DNA of 64,000 bases from Cordylochernes scorpioides (Eukaryota; Arthropoda; Arachnida; Pseudoscorpiones; Chernetidae): contig CP092882.1 of NCBI GenBank assembly GCA_030710605.1, positions 372,001 to 436,000 of the forward strand, read 5' to 3'. Positions 28,871-39,435 of this stretch are shown one piece after another. Positions within the stretch are counted from its first letter, which is position 1, and each line of letters opens with the position of its first letter. The position numbers and the translations under genes are program-made. The notes under the pieces were generated by a model. That model did no database searches and was not told where the DNA came from. It saw only the letters and a program-made list of their open reading frames with translations.

Positions 28871-29247
28871 TATATTTATCAATTATTTTTATCTATCTAT
28901 ATCTATTTATTCATATATTTATCATTATATAATCATATTTATTCATATTTATATTTATTCTGTATTTAACCATATATAATCTTATATGTACTTTGAAATA
29001 AAGTAGTTTCAATCTCCCCCTCTCTCTCTCTCTGGTTGCCTAGGTTCTTCTTCCAAATTGTGGTGTGATTATTTCTCTTTCCCCACCTTATTATTATACC
29101 ACATATATAAGATTATATAAGGTTAAATACAGAATAAATATAAATATATAAGAGAGAAAGAGAGAGAACTCGTATCTTTATATAAAGGGTTTACAAAAAG
29201 TGATTTTGTATTCATTTGTATGATTTAACTATAGTTTTATTTAAAAC
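28871..29247. other. AT-rich interval with TATA- and CT-microsatellites
   Basis: Interrupted (TATTTA) repeats, a CT tract at about 29014-29032 and short inverted stretches (ATATAATCTTATATG, and CATATATAAGATTATATAAG near 29100). No gene. Confidence 0.45.
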
Positions 29248-29400
29248 AAGGTAATAAGACCAAATCCAAATAAATAAATAGTGTGTGACGTTTCGGTAAC
29301 AGCGTTGTTACCATCTTCAGATAAAAGTACTGATGGTAACAACGCTGTTACCGAAACGTCACACACTATTTATTTATTTGGATTTTGTCTTATTACCTTG
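29248..29400. repeat. Penelope-type end, head-to-head pair 2
   Basis: Arms of about 68 bp are inverse copies: AGACCAAATCCAAATAAATA ... GTGTGTGACGTTTCGG on the left and its inverse on the right. Each arm encodes a hairpin GGTAACA-ACGC-TGTTACC between CTGA.GA and CGAAACGTC. The minus copy has CTGAAGA (full hammerhead consensus CUGANGA); the plus copy has lost one position (CTGATGG). The stem differs from pair 1 by a G-to-A change that keeps pairing. Confidence 0.58.
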
Positions 29401-29433
29401 TTTTATAATCTACAATCCAAACTGTGCCTTATC

Positions 29434-29540
29434 TATAGTTTTATTTATTTATTTCAATTTAAAACGCTATGTTCCCCTAGAGACACTTGCGCTGTCATAC
29501 ATGTATGCTTTTACATTTGTCTATACATATATATACAATA
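29434..29540 (-). mobile_element. LINE tail with (AAAT)n, copy 2
   Basis: Same as 26715-26810: GCGCAAGTGTCTCTAGGGGA and CATAGCGTTTTAAATTGAAA, then AAATA repeats on the minus strand. Confidence 0.6.
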
Positions 29541-29818
29541 ATTTTAGGCCGTGAATAGAATATATATTTGGTATTAGCAAGGAGAAAGAGAGGGGGAAAA
29601 ACGAAAAAAAAAAGAACTGTATACAAACTATAATTTGAATACTACTCTAAATAATAATTTTCATTGTTTTTCTAAAAACGGTTTTTTAGAATATTGCTTT
29701 TCTGCGAAAGATAAAATACACAATATGTTAATTGATTCTTAATCTCACACACAAACAATTGGTAATTTTGTGATAATCATTATGTGGTTTGGTTGAAGTG
29801 GTATAAACCGTTAATTAT

Positions 29819-30015
29819 CGGCAGCAGTGATCAAATCCTGCATTGGACTCTTTTTTCGGGAAAAATTGCCTCAATGGCCCTCTGATTTTTGCAAAAGTAA
29901 AATCCCACCAGTGAGTGCAAGTAACCAAATGCGGTGTTCTGGTTCATTTACAGTAAAGGCCAGTCGCTAACTACCCATCATGATTATCATGGCCACGTGT
30001 ACTAGGGATAATAAA
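29819..30015 (+). mobile_element. SINE1, partial
   Basis: Body only: TCAATGGCCCTCTGATTTTTG, CCCACCAGTGAGTGCAAGTA and CATGATTATCATGGCCACGT; internal deletion of the GTAGACATGTGG block. Confidence 0.68.
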
Positions 30016-30084
30016 AAATATATTATAATTATCATTTTATTCAGACACAGAAAGTTAACAAGTATTCTACATAAACATTTCCAA

Positions 30085-30171
30085 CTTTCATAGGCTTCTC
30101 CGTCTTTTACCCCCAAGGAGAATCTTCTGTAAGACCTGTGTGTTTTAATAAAGGTTTGTGTGTGTGTGTGT
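30085..30171 (+). mobile_element. LINE family K 3' end, copy 2
   Basis: TTTCATAGGCTTCTCCGTC, CCCCAAGGAGAATCTTCTG and GTGTGTTTTAATAAAGG with TG tail. Confidence 0.58.
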
Positions 30172-30231
30172 TCTACATAAATAAAATGCTGTTGAGACTC
30201 CTTTGTTTGTTCTTCAGTTTGAAGAAAATAA

Positions 30232-30418
30232 ACTCATGGACAGAACTTAAGGAAGTTTTACCTTTTAGCATGTATATCGGGATTCAAACAATAACTCTGA
30301 AAGATATTACAGTGACCTCTATTGAAGACACATGAGATCACCAAGTGTGAACAACCTCTATATATTTAAAAAAGAAACAGACAACCGGCGACATCAAAAT
30401 ATGAAAGTCTATGGGTGT
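30232..30418 (+). mobile_element. MITE family B, copy
   Basis: CTCATGGACAGAACTTAAGG at the left, then ATGTATATCGGGATTCAAAC, GATATTACAGTGACCTCTAT and CACCAAGTGTGAACAAC. The right arm is degraded. A SINE1 remnant (about 30553-30650) lies beyond. Confidence 0.65.
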
Positions 30419-30710
30419 ATATATTAAGCCTTGGCATTATAATCCAGATGCACTACAAAGAGTTAGGATGCACGTCTTACTGTATTAGACCACGTATTCG
30501 CATAATTAGCAACCTATATGCATATAATCATTATGCAAATCAAATTCATAATCTTGCGAAAGTCCAAAATACCAATGAGTGCAAGTAATTTAACGAGACT
30601 TTGGAAGATTTACAAAAGTCAAACTACTTAATACATGTGTACTTGAGAAATGTAAAAATAAAAAAGGATGAAGACCTTAACTACAAGACATGGCGAAATA
30701 AAATTTACAC

Positions 30711-30930
30711 TCATGGACAAAATTTAAGGAAGGTGTACCTTTCAGTATGTATATTGGGATTCAGATAATACGTCTGGAAGGTATTTAATACACAGTGACC
30801 TTTATTGAAGACACGAGATAACCAAGTGTGAACAAAATTGCCTGTCTCCTTAAAAAAAAAATAATAATAAAACGGATCACCGACGGCATAAAATCCCTTC
30901 CATTTCCTTAACTTTCATCCATGAGAGTAC
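30711..30930 (+). mobile_element. MITE family B, copy
   Basis: Starts CACTCATGGACAAAATTTAA and ends with the inverse CTTAACTTTCATCCATGAGAG, with an A-rich stretch before the right arm as in the 14873 copy. Confidence 0.72.
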
Positions 30931-31279
30931 ACCATCTCATCGTCCAAAGTGTGGTCCTTGTTCCCCAGCAGCATTACAAAGAGTTAGGAATGACGACGTC
31001 GCACTGTGATAGACTATATTTTGGCATACATTAGCAACCTATATGCATACAGCCCTGGTGCAAATCAAACTTGTATTGTTGTAAGCTTGCAAAATAAAGT
31101 TTTTGTCTCGCCGTGACCAAGCTTAATGACATTTGGCGTGGGTTTGTGAAGGTCGCCCCAGTAAGTTTGTTTTTAGAACAGGTGTTTGTATTCCGCTGTT
31201 GTCTTCGATGGAGAATGGAAGGTTCTGTCGCATTGGGAATTATTGACACGTTCTTCTTCTTGTTTCTTTGTTCTTAGCA

Positions 31280-34200
31280 GGTCTCCAGTGACGTCATACT
31301 TCTCTATCTTAAGTTATTCTGATAATTTCTTACTAGATTGCCATCCAGTCCATCAGTCCAATTCTCCAGTTTCTCTGTTCTTAGCAGGTCTTGGTTTCTA
31401 GTGGTGACAAACTTAGCTGTCTTGAGTTATTCACGTTATTTCTTCATAGCTTCCCATCCAGTCCTATCAGCCCAATTATTCAGTTTCTCTGTTCTTAGCA
31501 GGTCTTGGCTTCTAGTGGTGACAAACTTAGCTGTCTTGAGTTATTCACGTTATTTCTTCATAGCTTCCCATCCAGTCCATCAGTCCAATTCTTCAGTTTC
31601 TCTGTTCTTAGCAGGTCTTGGTTTCTAGTGGTGACAAACTTAGCTGTCTTGAGTTATTCACGTTATTTCTTCATAGCTTCCCATCCAGTCCATCAGTCCA
31701 ATTCTTCAGTTTCTCTGTTCTTAGCAGGTCTTGGTTTCTAGTGGTGACAAACTTAGCTGTCTTGAGTTATTCACGTTATTTCTTCATAGCTTCCCATCCA
31801 GTCCATCAGTCCAATTCTTCAGTTTCTCTGTTCTTAGCAGGTCTTGGTTTCTAGTGGTGACAAACTTAGCTGTCTTGAGTTATTCACGTTATTTCTTCAT
31901 AGCTTCCCATCCAGTCCATCAGTCCAATTCTTCAGTTTCTCTGTTCTTAGCAGGTCTTGGTTTCTAGTGGTGACAAACTTAGCTGTCTTGAGTTATTCAC
32001 GTTATTTCTTCATAGCTTCCCATCCAGTCCTATCAGCCCAATTCTTCAGTTTCTCTGTTCTTAGCAGGTCTTGGTTTCTAGTGGTGACAAACTTAGCTGT
32101 CTTGAGTTATTCACGTTATTTCTTCATAGCTTCCCATCCAGTCCATCAGTCCAATTCTTCAGTTTCTCTGTTCTTAGCAGGTCTTGGTTTCTAGTGGTGA
32201 CAAACTTAGCTGTCTTGAGTTATTCACGTTATTTCTTCATAGCTTCCCATCCAGTCCTATCAGTCCAATTCTTCAGTTTCTCTGTTCTTAGCAGGTCTTG
32301 GTTTCTAGTGGTGACAAACTTAGCTGTCTTGAGTTATTCACGTTATTTCTTCATAGCTTCCCATCCAGTCCTATCAGTCCAATTCTTCAGTTTCTCTGTT
32401 CTTAGCAGGTCTTGGTTTCTAGTGGTGACAAACTTAGCTGTCTTGAGTTATTCACGTTATTTCTTCATAGCTTCCCATCCAGTCCTATCAGTCCAATTCT
32501 TCAGTTTCTCTGTTCTTAGCAGGTCTTGGTTTCTAGTGGTGACAAACTTAGCTGTCTTGAGTTATTCACGTTATTTCTTCATAGCTTCCCATCCAGTCCA
32601 TCAGTCCAATTCTTCAGTTTCTCTGTTCTTAGCAGGTCCTGGTTTCTAGTGGTGACAAACTTAGCTGTCTTGAGTTATTCACGTTATTTCTTCATAGCTT
32701 CCCATCCAGTCCATCAGTCCAATTCTTCAGTTTCTCTGTTCTTAGCAGGTCTTGGTTTCTAGTGGTGACAAACTTAGCTGTCTTGAGTTATTCACGTTAT
32801 TTCTTCATAGCTTCCCATCCAGTCCATCAGTCCAATTCTTCAGTTTCTCTGTTCTTAGCAGGTCTTGGTTTCTAGTGGTGACAAACTTAGCTGTCTTGAG
32901 TTATTCACGTTATTTCTTCATAGCTTCCCATCCAGTCCATCAGTCCAATTCTTCAGTTTCTCTGTTCTTAGCAGGTCCTGGTTTCTAGTGGTGACAAACT
33001 TAGCTGTCTTGAATTATTCACGTTATTTCTTCATAGCTTCCCATCCAGTCCATCAGTCCAATTGTTCAGTTTCTCTGTTCTTAGCAGGTCTTGGTTTCTA
33101 GTGGTGACAAACTTAGCTGTCTTGAGTTATTCACGTTATTTCTTCATAGCTTCCCATCCAGTCCATCAGTCCAATTCTTCAGTTTCTCTGTTCTTAGCAG
33201 GTCCTGGTTTCTAGTGGTGACAAACTTAGCTGTCTTGAGTTATTCACGTTATTTCTTCATAGCTTCCCATCCAGTCCATCAGTCCAATTCTTCAGTTTCT
33301 CTGTTCTTAGCAGGTCTTGGTTTCTAGTGGTGACAAACTTAGCTGTCTTGAGTTATTCACGTTATTTCTTCATAGCTTCCCATCCAGTCCATCAGTCCAA
33401 TTCTTCAGTTTCTCTGTTCTTAGCAGGTCCTGGTTTCTAGTGGTGACAAACTTAGCTGTCTTGAGTTATTCACGTTATTTCTTCATAGCTTCCCATCCAG
33501 TCCTATCAGTCCAATTCTTCAGTTTCTCTGTTCTTAGCAGGTCCTGGTTTCTAGTGGTGACAAACTTAGCTGTCTTGAGTTATTCACGTTATTTCTTCAT
33601 AGCTTCCCATCCAGTCCTATCAGCCCAATTATTCAGTTTGTCTGTTCTTAGCAGGTCTTGGTTTCTAGTGGTGACAAACTTAGCTGTCTTGAGTTATTCA
33701 CGTTATTTCTTCATAGCTTCCCATCCAGTCCATCAGTCCAATTCTTCAGTTTCTCTGTTCTTAGCAGGTCTTGGTTTCTAGTGGTGACAAACTTAGCTGT
33801 CTTGAGTTATTCACGTTATTTCTTCATAGCTTCCCATCCAGTCCTATCAGTCCAATTCTTCAGTTTCTCTGTTCTTAGCAGGTCTTGGTTTCTAGTGGTG
33901 ACAAACTTAGCTGTCTTGAGTTATTCACGTTATTTCTTCATAGCTTCCCATCCAGTCCATCAGTCCAATTCTTCAGTTTCTCTGTTCTTAGCAGGTCCTG
34001 GTTTCTAGTGGTGACAAACTTAGCTGTCTTGAGTTATTCACGTTATTTCTTCATAGCTTCCCATCCAGTCCTATCAGTCCAATTCTTCAGTTTCTCTGTT
34101 CTTAGCAGGTCTTGGTTTCTAGTGGTGACAAACTTAGCTGTCTTGAGTTATTCACGTTATTTCTTCATAGCTTCCCATCCAGTCCTATCAGTCCAATTCT

Positions 34201-35257
34201 TCAGTTTCTCTGTTCTTAGCAGGTCTTGGTTTCTAGTGGTGACAAACTTAGCTGTCTTGAGTTATTCACGTTATTTCTTCATAGCTTCCCATCCAGTCCT
34301 ATCAGTCCAATTCTTCAGTTTCTCTGTTCTTAGCAGGTCTTGGTTTCTAGTGGTGACAAACTTAGCTGTCTTGAGTTATTCACGTTATTTCTTCATAGCT
34401 TCCCATCCAGTCCATCAGTCCAATTCTTCAGTTTCTCTGTTCTTAGCAGGTCCTGGTTTCTAGTGGTGACAAACTTAGCTGTCTTGAGTTCTTCACGTTA
34501 TTTCTTCATAGCTTCCCATCCAGTCCATCAGTCCAATTCTTCAGTTTCTCTGTTCTTAGCAGGTCTTGGTTTCTAGTGGTGACAAACTTAGCTGTCTTGA
34601 GTTATTCACGTTATTTCTTCATAGCTTCCCATCCAGTCCATCAGTCCAATTCTTCAGTTTCTCTGTTCTTAGCAGGTCTTGGTTTCTAGTGGTGACAAAC
34701 TTAGCTGTCTTGAGTTATTCACGTTATTTCTTCATAGCTTCCCATCCAGTCCATCAGTCCAATTCTTCAGTTTCTCTGTTCTTAGCAGGTCCTGGTTTCT
34801 AGTGGTGACAAACTTAGCTGTCTTGAATTATTCACGTTATTTCTTCATAGCTTCCCATCCAGTCCATCAGTCCAATTCTTCAGTTTCTCTGTTCTTAGCT
34901 GGTCTTGGTTTCTAGTGGTGACAAACTTAGCTGTCTTGAGTTATTCACGTTATTTCTTCATAGCTTCCCATCCAGTCCATCAGTCCAATTCTTCAGTTTC
35001 TCTGTTCTTAGCAGGTCTTGGTTTCTAGTGGTGACAAACTTAGCTGTCTTGAGTTATTCACGTTATTTCTTCATAGCTTCCCATCCAGTCCATCAGTCCA
35101 ATTCTTCAGTTTCTCTGTTCTTAGCAGGTCTTGGTTTCTAGTGGTGACAAACTTAGCTGTCTTGAGTTATTCACGTTATTTCTTCATAGCTTCCCATCCA
35201 GTCCATCAGTCCAATTCTTCAGTTTCTCTGTTCTTAGCAGGTCTTGGTTTCTAGTGA
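31280..35257. repeat. 113/114-bp satellite array, about 34 homogeneous copies
   Basis: Head-to-tail unit including TAGTGGTGACAAACTTAGCT, TTCACGTTATTTCTTCATAG, CCATCCAGTCCATCAGTCCA and CTCTGTTCTTAGCAGGTC. Units are 113 bp, or 114 bp when CAGTCCTATCAG replaces CAGTCCATCAG. Because 114 is a multiple of three, runs of 114-bp units give longer frames; none is a gene. Copies differ by only a few positions (TCTTGG or TCCTGG, GAGTT or GAATT). The left end (31280-31398) and the right flank (35420-35860) carry diverged monomers. Confidence 0.97.
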
Positions 35258-35420
35258 GTCATATCTTGATTTCTATGAAAAATAGACACTTCGGCCAGTT
35301 AGAGTTTTTTTTTTCTCAACGTTTTGACAAAAATCTTTTGATTTCGTCAAGAGAAGTAAATAAAAATAAAGCATTTGGCAAGGCGTTAAAAATATTTCTG
35401 AGATTGCAAGGGCGTTCTCA
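35258..35420 (-). repeat. Penelope-type end abutting the satellite
   Basis: Minus strand: TTGACGAAATCAAAAGATTT then TGTCAAAACGTTGAG, a hairpin layout like the other Penelope-type ends, followed by an A-rich stretch and AGTGTCTATTTTT. A similar block lies at 45820-46010, again next to satellite monomers. Confidence 0.45.
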
Positions 35421-35870
35421 CTTGAGTTCTTCTCTTTATTTCTTCATAGCTTTACTTCCAGTCCATCATTCAATTATTCTTCACTTTCTCTACTCTTGAG
35501 CTGGTCCTGTTCTCCAGAGGCGTCATACTTCTCTATCTTGAGTTCTTTCATTTTATTTCTTTATAGCATTTCCCATCCAGTCCATCAGTCCTATTCTTCT
35601 TCAATTTCTCTGTTCCTGACCAAGTCAAGGTATATAATGAGGTCAGACTTCTCTATCTTAAGTTATTCTATTTCTCTTCATAATTCCCTATCCAGTCCAT
35701 CAGTCCAATTCTTCTTCTTCAATTTCTTTACTCTTAAACTGGTGTTGTTCTCCAGTGACATCAAACTTCTCTATCTTGAGTTCTTTATTTATTCATAACT
35801 CTCCATTCAGTTCATCAGTCCAATTCTTCTTCAGTTTCTCTAAGGCAGATCTCGGTCTCCAGTAACTCCA
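35421..35870 (+). repeat. Diverged monomers of the 113-bp satellite
   Basis: Four or so monomers, each with CATCAGTCCA-type and TTCTCCAGTGACATCA-type motifs and variable insertions. They differ much more from each other than the units of the main array, as expected at an array edge. Confidence 0.8.
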
Positions 35871-36274
35871 TACTCATAATCATCAAATTTGAATAACCAC
35901 ATTCATTATTGATACCAATGATTCATTAGGTGTCGTACAGTAATCCATTTCTTTATGAATATAACACAAGCCAATATCACATAATCTATATTGAAATACC
36001 AGGTTACAGTAATGTAGAGTCATTGACCTTGGTTTCCTCCTACTATAGGTTGTATATGTTTCCCGAAAAGGTTTTCATCATCAAAGTAAATAAACAAACA
36101 ATAAAAAATTACCTTTTAAAAGTTATTATGTTGATTCGTTGTCTTCTTTGCTTCTTGGATCCTGCAGTCGAGTCTTTTGTAAGACTTTGAGTCTTAATGG
36201 GGGCTTTTGTTGTTATGTTGTATATATGTATGTGTATGTATATATCATACTTACATAATCTTTCTTTTTCTTCT
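35871..36274. other. No gene seen
   Basis: Includes a short family K-like phrase (GACTTTGAGTCTTAATGGGG near 36184). Otherwise unassigned. Confidence 0.3.
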
Positions 36275-36378
36275 TCTGTATATTCCCCACTTTCACAGGC
36301 CTATCTCTCTTGTAATCTCGGGGAGAATCCTCTTTAAGACCAGTGTGTCTTAATAAAGGCTTTTGTGTGTGTGTGTGA
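36275..36378 (+). mobile_element. LINE family K 3' end, copy 3
   Basis: TATATTCCCCACTTTCACAGG, GGGGAGAATCCTCTTTAAGA, GTGTGTCTTAATAAAGGC, then a TG run. Confidence 0.6.
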
Positions 36379-36492
36379 TTCGTTGTCTTCATTGAAGTTG
36401 GTGATCTTAAGTGTCTGTATTTCTTCAGTTAAATTGGTCGATCCTCACGCCAGCGTTCCAAATCATGTGTTCTCCCCGTCGTTTCAAATACA

Positions 36493-36657
36493 CAGTAGAA
36501 CTACCTCCCTGTAAAGGATAACAGCTAATTGCAGAGCCAAAGTGTTCTTTAGGGAGAGGTATCCTCTTACTGGAGTGTTTTTAAATAGTAAAAATGATAA
36601 TTTTGCTAATGAAAACTGTCTTTATGGAGAGGTGTCCGTCAAGGGGAGGTTGTAATG
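36493..36657. mobile_element. Tigger/pogo-like MITE (family T4), degraded
   Basis: CAGTAGAACTACCTCCCTGT on the left and GGGGAGGTTGTAATGTAA on the right, with GTGTTCTTTAGGGAGAGGT inside. Clear homologue of the better copy at 56009-56180. Confidence 0.6.
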
Positions 36658-36664
36658 TAATAAG

Positions 36665-36920
36665 AACAATAATATTACCTCTTTTTTTCAATAAGGTTAC
36701 AAGTTTTTTGCTTAGAAAGTGTAACGAATGGTCATTTACTTATTTACAACATGAAAAAGAATAAAATTAGAATTAAGATAAAGATATTTACATTTGCAAT
36801 CTTGACTTCTGGCAAGTGCTGTGGCCCTCACAGATATGGTCCTCTGATGTCCTGCAGCTCTCCAACAGTCTTTCTATGGCCTCTCCGGGGGAATCCTTGG
36901 TCCCCTGGCCTTTTTGATCT
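36665..36920 (-). pseudogene. Partial copy of the element encoding the 50.66-kb ORF
   Basis: The minus strand encodes GEAIERLLESCRTSEDHICE followed by GHSTCQKSRL and a stop, then a downstream region with GTTACAAGTTTTTTGC (plus-strand view). It matches 50536-50800 in both protein and 3' flank, so the ORF there belongs to a repeat. Confidence 0.6.
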
Positions 36921-37069
36921 ATAATATATCTTTATAATATTGATACACTGTATATATATTTTTTATATTGTGAAATAATTGCAAAGGATTTAAAAACCAT
37001 ATATTAATCGGGATAATTGCAAAAAGTTCTTTAGATATAGAAGATTCTTCTCAGTAAGATATGTAGCTA

Positions 37070-37330
37070 TTTAATAAATTGAAAGATGACAAGTTTCTTT
37101 AAACATATAATGACTCAAGCTTTCGGGCAAAAAGCCTTCAACAGGCAAGCTGAAGCATAAATATGACACTATGAACCGAAAGCTTGCGTCGTTAAATGAT
37201 TAAAGAAACTTGTATTCTTTCATTTTATTAAATCGCTACAAAAGTTTCTTTATTCATTAAAAAAGACAAGCTTTCAAGTGTTAGCTCATCATCAGGCCAA
37301 TTGTTTCCCAAATACCTACAATATATAAAG
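37070..37330. repeat. Penelope-type ends: head-to-head pair 3 plus a further end
   Basis: Inverted arms (about 37076-37130 and 37172-37235) share AAGTTTCTTTAA, AAGCTTTCGG and the TTTCATTTTATT edge. The left arm, minus strand, has CCTGTTGAAGGC-TTTTT-GCCCGAAAGCTTG. A second motif at 37263-37296 (minus: CCTGATGATGAGC ... TTGAAAGCTTGTC) has the exact CUGAUGA box. All fit a hammerhead-like core. Confidence 0.52.
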
Positions 37331-37398
37331 GTATAGGAGGAATTTACCTACAACATATATTCTGTATAATATATAAAAATGATAAAATATATATATAA

Positions 37399-37627
37399 AA
37401 TCATAGGGCGCCTTTCCCGTCAAAATAAACATCAAAACTAGACACCATCTATTGACTGTCGTCACAAACTAGCGGTCTCAGGTCGGTGACAAAGCCACAA
37501 CACCAGCAAACTGAGAAGTGTCCACTTTTGTCACCGACTCGAGTACGCTAGTTTGCAGCGACGGTCAATAGATGGCATCTAGCTTTGGCGTCCATTTTGA
37601 CGGGAGAGATGACCTTTGATTTTATAT
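37399..37627. mobile_element. MITE family H, copy 2
   Basis: Inverted arms: TTTCCCGTCAAAATAAACAT and CCATCTATTGACTGTCGTC on the left, their inverses (GACGGTCAATAGATGG, CATTTTGACGGGAGAG) on the right. A half copy lies at 57028-57115. Confidence 0.75.
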
Positions 37628-37637
37628 GTAACTTTTT

Positions 37638-37846
37638 GCAATGATTATTTTTGGCAATGTGTTTCAGATATCAAATATTACGGGCCTTATTGTGCAATGA
37701 TAAATTCGCCAAAACTGGTGTAGCGACTCATTCTTTATCCTGAGGTGATAAGCCTGAAATAACATTTTATCATTGCATACACAGCAGTAAGGTGTCTATA
37801 GAGATAATATTTGATATGGGAAACACATTGCCAGAAATAATTCTTA
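37638..37846. mobile_element. Palindromic MITE related to family C
   Basis: Left TTGGCAATGTGTTTCAGATA pairs with right TATGGGAAACACATTGCCAG; near the centre GCAATGATAAA pairs with TTTATCATTGC. Its right arm and beyond supply sequence repeated in the adjoining 92-bp satellite. Confidence 0.65.
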
Positions 37847-38567
37847 CATATTTTACCTATAGATGACAATTGAATATTATATGTAACTGTGCAAGTATGT
37901 AACTATGTTATTTACATGAAATAATTCTTACAAATTTTACCTATAGATGACAATTGAATATTATATGTAAATATGTAACTGTGTAAGTATGTAACTATGT
38001 TATTTACATTATATGTAAATATGTAACTGTGTAAGTATGTAACTATGTTATTTACATTATATGTAAATATGTAACTGTGTAAGTATGTAACTATGTTATT
38101 TACATGAAATAATTCTTGCATATTTTACCTATAGATGACAATTGAATATTATATGTAAATATGTAACTGTGTAAGTATGTAACGATGTTATTTACATGAA
38201 ATAATTCTTACATATTTTACCTATAGATGACAATTGAATATTATATGTAAATATGTAACTGTGTAAGTATGTAACGATGTTATTTACATGAAATAATTCT
38301 TACAAATTTTACCTATAGATGACAATTGAATATTATGTGTAAATATGTAACTGTGTAAGTATGTAACTATGTTATTTACATGAAATAATTCTTACAAATT
38401 TTACCTATAGATGACAATTGAATATTATATGTAAATATGTAACTGTGTAAGTATGTAACGATGTTATTTACATGAAATAATTCTTACAAATTTTACCTAT
38501 AGATGACAATTGAATATTATATGTAAATATGCAACTGTGTAAGTATGTAACTATGTTATTTACAAGA
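37847..38567. repeat. 92-bp satellite with an internal 48-bp sub-array
   Basis: The start of the block GAAATAATTCTTAC falls at 38106, 38198, 38290, 38382 and 38474, a constant 92 bp. Between 37918 and 38106 the spacing is 188 bp because a 48-bp piece (GTAACTGTGTAAGTATGTAA with flanks) is tandemly repeated. The unit includes ACCTATAGATGACAATTGAA and the end of the MITE just upstream. Confidence 0.93.
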
Positions 38568-38809
38568 AAGTTGCTCCGATGAAACACTTACATTTTCCCT
38601 GCTGCAGCATCTAAAAATATAAGCATTATCTGCCCCATTCAAGGTCCCTTCAAGAAACGCAATATGGCAGGTGGTAGCACAGATGCTCAAGACCTTTTTT
38701 TCCTTTCAATATTTTATTAGAATTTATGTTGGAAGTAGACATGGGTAGAGATTTTTGAGTTACGTGAATGCTATAAAGTACAGTCTAATTATATCTTGAG
38801 GTAACCCCC

Positions 38810-39121
38810 GGACTCCTTTTTTTTTTGCTTATCCCTAGTACACGTGGTACAAGCCATGATAATCATGGTGGGTATAAGTAGGCGACTGCTTTTACTGTAA
38901 GTGCACCACATGTCTGAAGAGCAGTTCGACTTTGCACTTACAAATGTGCCAGAGCTCCGTTTGGTTACTTGCACTCATTAGTGGGGTTGGAATTTTGCAA
39001 GAATCGTGGGCCACTGTAATTTTTTTTAATCAGAAAAAAGTGCCCAATGCGAGAATCGAACCTGGGTCTTAACAGTGGAAAACCAACGGTTTAGACCATC
39101 CTTCCACCGACCTGGACTCCT
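38810..39121 (-). mobile_element. SINE1 with 8-bp target duplication
   Basis: GGACTCCT at 38810-38817 and 39114-39121. Complete element on the minus strand: tRNA-like head near 39113, B-box at about 39055-39067, body and A-tail at 38818-38830. Confidence 0.85.
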
Positions 39122-39132
39122 GGAGCCACGTA

Positions 39133-39345
39133 AAAACGTACCTTTTAACATGTATATCGGGTTTCAGATAATAACTCTGATACACAGGAACCTTTATTGA
39201 AGACACATGAGATAACCATAGTTATTGTGTCTGTTGTTGTTGTTGTCGTGTCCAAAGAAGAGTCTCAGATGTCTCCATGCATCTCCATCACATCAGCAGC
39301 AATATCCACTATCTTGGGTGTGTAAAGCTGCTGTTATTGTGTCTG
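39133..39345. repeat. Fragments of MITE B and of the 98-bp LINE-derived repeat
   Basis: 39133-39215 has CCTTTTAACATGTATATCGG and GAACCTTTATTGAAGACACA of family B. 39236-39345 has one 98-bp-type unit (GTGTCCAAAGAAGAGTCTCA, GTCTCCATGCATCTCCATCA). Confidence 0.6.
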
Positions 39346-39435
39346 TTGTCTAACGTTATAGAAAAGTGGACATTCCAACAGTAGGTGTCTCGAATCCTGA
39401 GTTTAAGTTTATTGTTGCTAACTAGCAACTTTTAT

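Noticed and set aside
31338..35499. Series of overlapping plus-strand frames of 78-192 aa with repeated Ser/Phe-rich sequence
   Set aside because: They repeat at 113/114 bp, shift frame with the 113-bp units and have no initiation context or unique part; they are satellite artefacts.
37912..38121. 69-aa frame (NNIVTYLHSYIFTYNV repeated)
   Set aside because: Translation of the 48-bp sub-repeat within the 92-bp satellite.
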